In this document: positions 10,240 to 20,066 of the stretch, piece after piece
How the letters are laid out: the number at the start of each line of letters is the position of its first letter
How positions within the stretch are numbered: position 1 is the stretch's first letter
Source of the DNA: Saururus chinensis
Lineage: Eukaryota; Streptophyta; Magnoliopsida; Piperales; Saururaceae
Reading direction: 5' to 3'
DNA length: 64,000 nucleotides
Assembly (NCBI GenBank): GCA_035235625.1
Contig: CP141145.1
Coordinates: 36,560,668 to 36,624,667, forward strand
The notes under the pieces: generated by a model
What the model saw: only the letters and a program-made list of their open reading frames with translations
Databases searched by the model: none
What the model was told of the DNA's origin: nothing
Program-made: the position numbers and the translations under genes

Positions 10240-11725
10240 AGAGGTATTAACGAGCTAAGTTGAATATTGGGCTTATATGGCTTAAACTTGAATTACTAAA
10301 ACTCAACTTGAAAGCTCAAAATTGCTTAAAAATTTTAGCTTGAGCTCAAGCTCAAGCTCAAATTGCTATAAATGAATCATGAACTTAAGCTTAAAACAAG
10401 GCTCAAACAAAAAATATAAAAATAATATATATAATTCTAAAGTATATAAAGTATCACACATATTAATATATTTTTATTATTAAATATTAATAAATATATT
10501 TAAACAAGTATTACAACTACACCGTGAACATATGACTATAATTACTAATAAATAAGAAAACTATAACAAATGAGTTTTAGTTACATATGCTAAAAAACTA
10601 CAACATTATAATTTCTTTCTCTTTATGCGTATATAATCACTAAAATATATATAAAAAATAAAAACTCACTTAAGCAATATTACCATCTATTTTTTATTTA
10701 CATGTTTATAAATCACTTATAATTTAACTATTCTTTAGCCTTAGTATGCCTCTACAAAATTCCTAAGTACATGTTACAAGAGAAACATTATGTGAGCCAA
10801 TGAGAGTCCCAGTGTTATGCTTCAACTTTTAAAAGAATATCTAATCATTTTTTTATAAAGTAAGGTTGGTCATTCTAATATCATGCTTTTTTTAGAAAAG
10901 TTTTTTTAGTATATTAATATGATATCATGATAACCTTATATTATATATTTATAGTTCTATTTAGTTTTTCAATTGAACTAATTTCAGTTCATCTTTAAAA
11001 ACCAAATGGAGCTATTAATTTATAACAGAATGAGTATTATTTGTGTCTCCAATATGTTTATTTTTATAAAATATATATCAGACATAAAAATTATATATCT
11101 ATTACAATTTAATGAAGATATATATCATAAAAAAATTTATATATTTGGGCTCATACATGTTAGCATGAGCCAATGTATCATAGGTCATCAGATCGAAATC
11201 TAAAGGCGCAAGAAGGCATAAACTAATCTATTTCCTACGTTATGTATGTTGTTGTATCGAAATCTAAAAATACATGATATCGGGGCCCACACAGTTATAA
11301 GTGAGCCTTGACTCATATAAACGGGTCTCATATATCATATATGATATATAGTATCAATACATACATGTAATTATATGTCGTTTTATACTCTATTCGTCCT
11401 AGATTAATAACTCCATTTGAATTTTTAAAATAAAATAATCAAATAAAGCTATTAATCTTGAACAGATGGGAAATGCCATGAATATATATATATTTAAATT
11501 AAAAATTATATTTATATAAAATATGCATATATATTATTTATTTTATATATAATTTTAAAATTATATTCGAGTTCGATCCGAGTAGAGTTGAGTTTGAGTT
11601 TTATTCAAGTTAAGCCGAATCGAGGAGGGGTATGCTCGAACTCAGCTCGAGCCTATTCAAGCTAGAATCACGTGCAAGCTGAGCCTACTCTACAAGCTAG
11701 TTCGGCTCGTTAATATCCATACTGG
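10240..11725. mobile_element. Non-autonomous DNA-transposon-like repeat with GAGCTC-rich ends
   Basis: The left end (TATTAACGAGC near 10243) and right end (GCTCGTTAATATCC near 11705) are inverted copies. Both subterminal regions are rich in AGCTC/GAGCTT words, for example the triple CAAGCTC near 10345. The interior is AT-rich without coding capacity. Its right part (11280-11640) is homologous in inverted orientation to 15590-16050. Class and exact ends are uncertain. Confidence 0.45.
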
Positions 11726-12174
11726 TAAGGTATAGCCATGGAACAAAGCAAACCAACTTTGGCAATGACTCGTCGATTAGGGGCCACAGTTCATTAGCCT
11801 ACGTTGCAACTACAACCCGGGTTAGACATACTTTAGATTGATACTTTGCTTATGTAAACGATGGAGAAATTATCTAGTGTGTGTTACACACCGTGTTGGC
11901 TATGTATTTCACCATTTACAAAATAACTCATCAATATTTATAACCATTTGCTACCCTAATATCTTACAATTATGCTAATAAGTCATGTGATAAAAATACA
12001 CAACCAATAAGGTATGCGAAACACACTAAATAATTTCTCTAGATGTTAAATTGGTTTCCGTTTTCATTTATGCATCCAGCTACATGCTTACTTTTAGGTC
12101 CGGTAGTGACGGCTTTATTACAACTTTTACATCTGGTGTAAAGACTTAGTCTTGTCACGGCTTTACCTCCATTT

Positions 12175-12455
12175 TTTTTATGCTTCATCTCATGCCCCTT
12201 TATCGGCTCATCCCAATTATTGGCATGCTCAAGTTTCACTAACGTTCTTTACAAAAAAATATCACTAAAGTTATTAAAAAAAAGTTTCCCAAAAGTTATA
12301 AGAATACTTCTTTAATTTGACATTAATTAGTATTTAGTGAAACTATTTTTTAATAACTTTAGTAAAAAAATATTTGGTAAAGAACTTTAGTGAAACTTGA
12401 GAATGCAAATAATTGGGATAAGCCGATAAAGGGGCATGAGATGAAGTATAAAAAG
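12175..12455. mobile_element. Foldback element with arms of about 110 bp
   Basis: The left arm 12175-12288 and right arm 12340-12455 are reverse complements with few mismatches, for example CATCTCATGCCCCTTTATCG near 12187 against its complement near 12421. The loop is about 50 bp. A second, shorter palindrome (12456-12503, arms around TACAAATTACATTAT) follows directly. A short minus-strand frame over the left arm is probably spurious. Confidence 0.7.
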
Positions 12456-12503
12456 TAATACAAATTACATTATTGTGTTACTTAATAATGTAATTTGTAT
12501 TTG

Positions 12504-13977
12504 GGTAATACAAATTGAGATACGATGTCAAATCAAGGGTGGGTGGATGAGTCAGGCTTACTTGTCGACTGATGAGCGCCCCTGAACACACTACCCAGAT
12601 GCATCAGGTCTCAAATAAATAATTATCTTATATAACAATGTTACTTGGGGTTTTATTGGTTAGCCGAAAAGGGCAAAAATACAAAAAAATTGATGGCAAA
12701 AAAATTAACTTATGTTATATGGGCTTCACATAAAAATTCCCCTTCAAAGTTCAAACATTTTCTCGCTAGGAGCTAGGAAAAGCAATAAAGTAGTGATTAT
12801 TTTCTTCCTTCTGGATGAAATATATTTTAGCTTTTCTTAACGAGTACTTTCTTGCTTTGTGTTGAAGCTTTAACGGAAAGAAAAAGTGTCAAAAGGGGAC
12901 TTTCTAGTGAGGCTCATATACCATATTACAAAAACACAAAATTTACGCCGTCACTTTTTTCCTTTTCCAAAAAAAGTTTTCACCGTGACCTTTTCCTGAA
13001 GAAGTATAAATTTATTTATACTAACCAAACAGAAACAGACCACTAATACATCAAGTTTCCCAGTTCCTCCAATAGAAATTTCGCGCTTTGATTCTTCAGA
13101 TAAAATTAGATTTCAATATCACGTCCTAATTTTTTAGATAGAACGGCTTTCTTCTCGAAATGAGGTGTCCTAATTTTTTGTGACTTGCAGCTTAACCAAA
13201 GCAAATCTAAATCGACACAAGTTTGTCAGCTATGGGCTAATCACAGCTTTCATCAGAGATCAAAATCAACTAAAAAAAGAAGGAAACAAATCTGAGATCA
13301 ACATGTACAGGAATGTTGCATGTAGATGAAGTCGAGTGCCATCTAAACCATACGTAGAGTAGGCACGAGTTGCTTCACTCAGAACTCCAGCAACATGTGA
13401 TCCGGCAAGTAAATGAACCTTTCAAAGCCCTGTCATATTCCATGTGATTGGAGTGCAACCCAACAAATCAGATTCATCAACATAAATTTCTAAGCTGTTA
13501 AGTAGTTTTTCATTTCTCCCAAGTAACCAGGCAATTCAGCTATAATGAGTGTTTCTCCCTAATTCAATGTCTATGACATGCAGTTCCCCCTCCTCCACTG
13601 CATACCTTTCCATGACCCTGAATGACACCATCTGACTGGTGCCATGAATGTTCTTAACAAGTCTCATGCCATTTTAGATGTTTCTCTCTCTTCCTCTCCT
13701 CCATTCTTGACTTTTCTTGACTTTGGAATCCTATTAAGCTCAAAGTTTGCGTACTTGGTACTTCCTAACCACAACAAACAGATATGAACTGCCCATACCA
13801 GGCTAGCTTCCCAGAGTTCACTTAAAACAATTTTTCCCCTTCTGCTCACCAATTGACAATTGCTTTCTTTGACAGAAAAAGATGAAGACGGAGAAAGAGA
13901 GCTCACAGTTACAGAAAACAAATGCTACAATACAGTAATAGCAAAAATTACCAGTTTACTTCAGTAGCAGTGCTTAG
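12504..13977. other. Noncoding, downstream side of the methyltransferase gene
   Basis: No convincing coding frame. The part nearest the gene (about 13300-13975) is of moderate GC and may hold its 3' UTR, but I cannot place a poly(A) site. The minus frame at 13664-13921 has no recognisable domain. Confidence 0.35.
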
Positions 13978-14067
13978 CTAAGCTCAGCTCAATGTGAGTG
14001 GCTTCCGTACGTTTCAGTTCAGTGGCTTAGCTCAGCTAAGATGAGCTCAATTTGAGTGGCTTCTGTA
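13978..14067. repeat. Imperfect tandem duplication of the methyltransferase stop-codon region
   Basis: The block at 14036-14067, which holds the gene's last codons and TAG, recurs at 13978-14009 with a period of 58 bp (both contain GAGCTCAAT or CAGCTCAAT followed by TGAGTGGCTTC). Both copies preserve the stop codon, so the duplicate lies in the 3' UTR. Confidence 0.6.
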
Positions 14068-15085
14068 GCAGAGCGGTGAGATAGATCTCCCCAAACTTGG
14101 AGTTCGTCTTGTTCCCCGTCGTCCACTTGAGCGTCCGGTAGCCCAGCGCCCGGATCATCGGCCCGTACACCTCCTCCAGATCCGATGGCCTGCTGAAGAA
14201 GTGGTCCATCCACAGGAACCCTCCTCTTCTCAGCAGCCGGTCCACATCGTACAGCAGGAACTCCAGTGCCGGAGCCGGGATCCACCGGTTCACGGCGTGG
14301 CCGCATCGTACTAGATCCAGCAGCCCGTCGGCCACCGGGAGCCGCTGCTGCAGCGGCACGTGAAGCGGCAGCAGTCCCCGGGCAGCCACCGCCTCGCTGT
14401 ACCTGGCCCCCACGTTCATGGTCGTGGAGACCACCGTCACGTTGTAGGCCCTCATCTTGGCCGCCAGGGTCCCGGTCCCGGCCCCCACGTCAAGGGCGAG
14501 GCGGATGGGGGAGGAGGAGTTTGCCGCGAGGCGGAGGAGTTGGGGGATGGTGAGATCGAGAGGGGATTTGGCGATGAGGAAGGCATCCGGAGGGTCGGAC
14601 TTGGCCGGGTCGAAGCCGAGGCAGGATAGAGAGCGGCAGGCCTGGGGGGTCGGGGAGGGGGAGAAGCATCGGCGGCGCGGGAGTGGGTGGCAACCGAGGA
14701 GAATGAGGGACTCGGCGAGTTGGGCGTCGCGGGGGCAGGGGGAGAAGGGGGTGTAGTCCATGAAGCGCTGAAGGAGGTCGGGATGGTGGCGGCAGGCGGA
14801 GGCGACGGGAGAGATGCCGGAGACGAGAAGGAGGTCAGGAGGAACGGCGGGACGGGCGCCTCTGCCCTCGCCAGAGGAGTGGGCGGCGGAGGTGCGGAGG
14901 AGGGTAAGGTGGTTGATGGTGGCGCGGATGGTGGAGAGCTGGTGGACGAGGTGGTCGGGGACGGGAGGGGGAGGGGAGTGGTGCAGCTGCTGGTAGGAGG
15001 AGAGGTGGTAGAGGGAGAAGATGTTGGTGGCCACCATGGCCAGCAGCAGCAGCAAGTTGAGGCCCAGCCCCGGACCCAGGCCCAT
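14036..15085 (-). CDS. Membrane-anchored SAM-dependent methyltransferase-like protein (At1g29790 type)
   Basis: A single 349-residue frame without introns. Residues 8-27 are a hydrophobic anchor (LGLNLLLLLAMVATNIFSLY) behind a very short N-terminus, so a type II endomembrane/Golgi protein is likely. A Pro/His-rich stem follows. A Cys-containing middle region (98-155) precedes the Rossmann-type core: motif I LDVGAGTGTLAA at 198-209, a motif IV-like LLDLVRCGHAVNRW at 255-268, and a C-terminal strand region (LLRRGGFLWMDHFF, 284-297). It resembles the plant proteins annotated as probable methyltransferase At1g29790; the substrate is unknown to me. Coding GC is far higher than the flanks, with many antisense open frames that are by-products of GC. 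The start at 15085 is followed directly by the anchor and preceded by a GA-rich leader. Confidence 0.85.
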   Translation of the reverse strand: MGLGPGLGLNLLLLLAMVATNIFSLYHLSSYQQLHHSPPPPVPDHLVHQLSTIRATINHLTLLRTSAAHSSGEGRGARPAVPPDLLLVSGISPVASACRHHPDLLQRFMDYTPFSPCPRDAQLAESLILLGCHPLPRRRCFSPSPTPQACRSLSCLGFDPAKSDPPDAFLIAKSPLDLTIPQLLRLAANSSSPIRLALDVGAGTGTLAAKMRAYNVTVVSTTMNVGARYSEAVAARGLLPLHVPLQQRLPVADGLLDLVRCGHAVNRWIPAPALEFLLYDVDRLLRRGGFLWMDHFFSRPSDLEEVYGPMIRALGYRTLKWTTGNKTNSKFGEIYLTALLQKPLKLSSS

Positions 15086-15087
15086 CT

Positions 15088-15121
15088 CCTCTTCTCTCTC
15101 TCTCTTCTTCTTCTTCTTCTG
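15088..15121 (-). promoter_or_regulatory. GA/GAA-repeat leader of the methyltransferase gene
   Basis: On the minus strand, the bases just before the start codon are almost pure purine: GAA units and then GA units. Such GA tracts are frequent in plant 5' UTRs and can bind GAGA-type (BBR/BPC) factors; that role is inference. I saw no clear TATA box upstream (15122-15590). Confidence 0.45.
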
Positions 15122-15589
15122 CCGCCCCCCTCGGTGCGACGGTGTCTACGTTTTACAGGTTGAGATGCGATTTGCTCTGTAAAGAGGGTGGCGGTTGGGA
15201 GTTGGTGCCTGGGGATATCATATGCTGTGATGTTGCGTTTTCATGGTCCAAATTGTGTTTAGAGTGCCAATTTGGAGTGATTAATGAATGGCTAACGACG
15301 TAAGGAGACTTTTTTTGATATTTTTATACGAAAAGCTGCAAAATGCAAATGCAAATGCAAATGCCTGAGACATTGGATTCTTGTTTCTCGTCATTTGTTT
15401 TCCATGTTGATAATGCGATTGTGACTAATGAATCTTGCTTTGGCAATTGATTATGTGATTAGACGTGTATTTTATGGATTTGTGCTAAGTTTCACGTGAG
15501 ATGTCGTTGACTCCTGCTGGCTACCGGTGTCATATGCAGCTTGTCCGAATTCGCTCACTATAAGCCAAAGGGTTGTTAACCGAGTAGGT

Positions 15590-16050
15590 CTAACTTACCT
15601 CGGCTCAAATTAGGTTTAATTAAAATGGGGTTAAGCTTGCACTTGATTTGAATTTAAATGGGTTAAAGTCGAATTCGAGCATATTTCTATTCGACTCAGC
15701 TCGAATAAAATTTGAATTCAACTCTACTCAGTTCGAGCTTGAGCTTGAACACGAATATATTTTAAAATTATATATACATAATAAAATATAAAATAAATAA
15801 TATATATATATATATTAATATAATTATTAATTTAAATATATATTTATGTCATACTACCTCCATATTTGATTAATAATTTTATTTAATTAGTTTATTTTAA
15901 AATTAAATAGTTATTAATCTAGGACAAATCGAGTATATAAAATGACACAATTACATATATGTACCAATATCATGTTTCATATATGATATACGATGCCCAT
16001 TTATATGAGCTAAGGCTCACTTACGATTGCATGATTTCACGGAGGCGCTT
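15590..16050. repeat. Inverted relative of the 10.2-11.7 kb repeat
   Basis: Text at 15640-15760 (GAATTCGAGC, CTCAGCTCGAAT, CAGTTCGAGCTTGAG) and 15960-16030 (CATATATGATATA, TATATGAGCTAAGGCTCACTT) matches 11280-11640 in reverse complement. This is probably a second, truncated copy. 16051-16563 shows no recognisable feature. Confidence 0.45.
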
Positions 16051-16568
16051 GGGAAATGCCTACTGTGCGGTACTCACAAGGCCAAATAGCCAAGCGAGTA
16101 AGTCATTCTCGTTAAAGTCATTACCTCGTGCCATTTGACCAAGTGATTAGCTCGCGAAGCCAAGTAACAAACGCATCCCAAGGCAGATGTGCGAACATGC
16201 CAGGACATTACCTAAGCGAGCTAGCCGGAGGGGGACACCTACTTGTGATGCACAAATCCAACTTAAGCAACTTGGACATCCGAACATTCCATCTCAGCCA
16301 AGTACATACAAGATTTTTGTTTCTAACATGGCCATAAAGCCGGATAGCTGCCACGTAGGTTGGAGAGCCCCATCTCATAACTGACAGGGCTCCTAGCATG
16401 ATAGCTAGCAACATAATAAGCCTTTGTTGCCATCCGAGATAGCTAGTTGTAAGGCTATGCATCATTCCAATAACTTTAAGATTTTAGCTCACCATGTTCC
16501 CCCTATATAGCATAAAATATTTTTTTAATTCTGCTGGAGTGGTAGCCAAAGTGGTTGTATGGGTATAG

Positions 16569-19500
16569 TGTCACACCCCGGCGATGCCCGAGCCGAACCC
16601 TTTCCAAGGGCCGGTCAAGTGCGCGGGGGAGACGAAGGAAGATTGAGAAACGATCTAGCGGAAGACTTAACCCTAACCACGGGCGATTAACAGAAATACG
16701 GAGTACACACAATCTTTTGATCAAGAGTAAATAAAATGGAAGAAAGAGTGTTGCTTATCACAAAGTAAACAACAATCTCAAACCCACAAGCTTAGTTAAG
16801 TAAAGCCCACACCGGCTCGAAATAAGTCATAAGCATCACAACGGTAAAATGTGACATAAATCCAAAACAAGAACCCTACACAAAAGTTCTAAACATAAGC
16901 ATGAAACAAAAGAAGGTAAGTCACACAACGATCTCCAAGATCACATCCAAGCCATCTCTGACCTTTCCTCGAAGAAGAGATCCTGTCCGTCTGCATGTCG
17001 CACTACGCAGCCCCAAATCAAAATACAAAAAGAGGGGTGAGTTTAACAAACTCAGCAATGGTTTTAGTATCACTATCAACGTCGAAAATATGATAGCATA
17101 GTAATAAGATCATTCAGCTCAAAGATTTACATGGTGCATTATTTTTTGATCACACATACATATCACCTAATACTGCATCATGGTGCATAATCAACCTGCA
17201 TGGATGTATCTCTAACATACATATTCCCACATGCATTATATCGTAATAATTTGCATTAATGTATCTCTAACATACATATTCCCACATGCATTATATCCAA
17301 AATCAAACTGCATGGATGTATCTCTAACATACATATTCCCACATGCATTATATCATAATCAACCTGCATGGATGTATCTCTAACATATATATTCCCACAT
17401 GCATTATATCATAATCAACCTGCATGGATGTATCTCTAACATACATATTCCCACATGCATTATATCATAACACCCTGCATGAATGTATCTCTAACATACA
17501 TATTTCATCATGCATTATATCATCACAACCTCCATCAAGGAGTAATCACACATTAATGTCACACAGACGGGAGCATAGACAAGGCCACGAAGGGCTGTCA
17601 TGATCCAAAATTCTACACAAGAATTAAAGAAAGATCGGGGTTATCAATCCCTAATGCTGCTCGCCCTGGACGATCCTGGCCAAGGATGTCCCACTCTCAC
17701 ACAGAGAATCTAGAGCAGGGGTGTTCGCCCAAGGACATCTCCTGCGGTGAGAAGAGCCCAAATTCCCACACAGGGAACCCTAGAACACGTGGTAGCGGGG
17801 TGCAAATAGCATACCACACTGGATTCTCAGGGTCCAGATGACACTCATAATAACATTCTCATAATCCGCAAGACAAGTACACAACTTGTCCCCACATCAT
17901 TCCATTTAACAAGACTCAACCCGGGGAGTGCACTCGTTCCACACAGGAACTCAAATCAAAATATGTCATTTCGGACCAATCAACTTTCGATTAATCCACG
18001 ACCAATCAATCCAGCACACAATTTTATCACATTGCATCCAATCGGTCAATTTCGATTAATCACGATGAAGCCTCAATTGGAAATCCATTTTTATGATACA
18101 TGCAGCATGGTACATACGTGGGCAAGGCATACATGAATCCTAATCCATGATAAGTGCGCTCATCAGCCCCTAATGCATCATTCATAATCACAATATCAAG
18201 CTTCAACATCATCATTTAACCCCCACATGTGTGTGTGTAACTAGTAAAAGCATTTCATATAATGCATGTCAACATGCTTGAAATTAAATTCACTACCACA
18301 CTACACATGTGAATTTCCATCTAAACATGAATTCCAGCGGAAATCATAGAAGAAGAATTGTTGAAATCATATCTCAATTCAAAACTCAACCACAAAGGCT
18401 AAACACATATAACATCACTCATTTCATCATTGAGTCATGACATTCACTAACATCCACACACAACTAACCACAATCTATCATGACAAAACAGTCCAACAAT
18501 AGGTTGTAGTTCTACTGAAAATATGCTTAACCAAAGGGAAACAACCATTCATAATTTCAAGATAACGATTCCAACATCATGCCACAAAACATAAGTCATT
18601 CCACAAATTTCTAAGCATATATCTCAATTCCACAACCTCAATAGCATGCCTTTCTTGTAGCATAACATAGCTTAAAACACACCACATTCATATGAAATTG
18701 GCAAGCTAAAGTGGAATCATCAAAATAAACATCATGCATTAGAAAATCAATCTGCTGTGTAACCGTTCGAACACCCTTCAAGCCGTTCGATCGGTTAAAC
18801 GCAAAATTTTAAAATTCACAGTTTGGCCGTTCGAACGCCCAGTAGGCCGTTCGATCAGCTGAACTGGAAAAGTGCCGTTCCGGTAGTATTGCCGTTCAAA
18901 TGCCCAGAAGGGTCGTTCGAACGCGAACAAGGCAGAACAGTCCATCTTCTTCCTTTTGCAAATTCAAACCGAAATACCATTGATAACACTTCAAATCCAC
19001 ATCTAACACCCTAATCATCATCAAAAGTCCTTCTTGACTTCCAGAACATCAAACCATATCATAATAATACAAAACCCTAAGAAATCAGGATTAAATAATT
19101 CCATTTTCTAATCTTACCCTTAACACACCAAATCAAGCAACTCATTTCGAAATAGGCCAAAAACGAAGAGTTTTACCATGAATAAACAGAGATTTTGAAG
19201 ACCCATTACCTCAGCACTTGATTAAGCTCGGATTGAAGAGTCACCCTTCTTGAAATCCTTGAAAACACAATGAGTTTCAATTAAACTCTAATAGAAATTG
19301 ATTTACTCAAGAAATCCCTAATTAAATCTTAGATCTAGGGCTTGTTGGTAGTAAAAATCGAATTTTGAATGTTAGGGTTTGTAGTAAAACACAAATCAGT
19401 AGCTTTTGATGCCCAAAAATGAATTGAATCAAGGGGAAAAGGGTAGAATTAGAAGAGCTTAAGAAGAAAACCATGGATTAGTGCTTAATTAGAGTAAGCT

Positions 19501-20028
19501 TACCTTAATTGGCTTCTAATTCGGGCCTAAGTGGGGATTATTAGGCCAGCCCTCCTTCCTTAGCCTATTCCCAAAAATGGAAATGACTCAGGTCTGCCCT
19601 TTTATAGTAAGGGTTGGGGTATGCATAGGTAAGTTTTGGGGTGTAAATAGGAAAAGTAGGCTAAAAATAGATATTTTACAAATTTAAGCACTAATTAAGT
19701 CTAGAAAAATTCTAAATTTTTTTTATATAACCTTAGGTAGATGTCTAGGTTCATTTGACACAAAAATAAAATTTTGGATGGTGGGGCCCACAGGGGTCCC
19801 GCCAAAACCCTAATTTTTGGGAAAATAGTAAAAATTTCAAAAAATCCCAAAAATTCACATTTGGTTTGAAATCACTTAAAATCACTAATATTGAAGTTGA
19901 TTTTGGTTAAAACCATCACAAACACTATTTATTTACGAAATCTCCAAATAAATCAGAAAACGTGTAAGTCTCACGATAACCAACAATTAAAGAAAACCAA
20001 AACCGGTTTAGAGATGAGGGTCCTTACA
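16569..20028 (-). repeat. 3' LTR (3460 bp) of the deleted Tekay-type element
   Basis: Begins TG and ends CA on either strand (TGTCACACCC at 16569; TCCTTACA at 20021-20028). It is homologous end to end with the LTR at 51117-54608. It contains six copies of a 57-bp tandem repeat (17189-17520) and a cluster of CCGTTCGAACG-type words (18764-18930). Small open frames within it are not conserved in the other copy. Confidence 0.88.
17189..17520. repeat. Six tandem copies of a 57-bp unit inside the LTR
   Basis: Each unit carries GCATGGATGTATCTCTAACA, then TACATATTCCCACATGCATT. Copy-to-copy differences are few. The homologous array in the other LTR (51770-52100) also has about six units but with a different consensus tail (CATAACATCAACATCAACC). 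Confidence 0.85.
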
Positions 20029-20041
20029 TCCTCCCCCTCTT
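20029..20041 (-). promoter_or_regulatory. Polypurine tract next to the 3' LTR
   Basis: On the minus strand AAGAGGGGGAGGA directly precedes the LTR start TGTAAGGACC. This is the expected primer for plus-strand DNA synthesis. Confidence 0.85.
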
Positions 20042-20066
20042 AGGAATTTTGGTCCCCCAAAATTCG

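Noticed and set aside
14266..15163. Several plus-strand frames across the methyltransferase gene
   Set aside because: Shadows of a GC-rich gene read in other frames; no domains, low-complexity Gly/Arg text.
17189..17520. CRISPR-like array
   Set aside because: Units are contiguous tandem repeats without unique spacers, lying inside a plant LTR.
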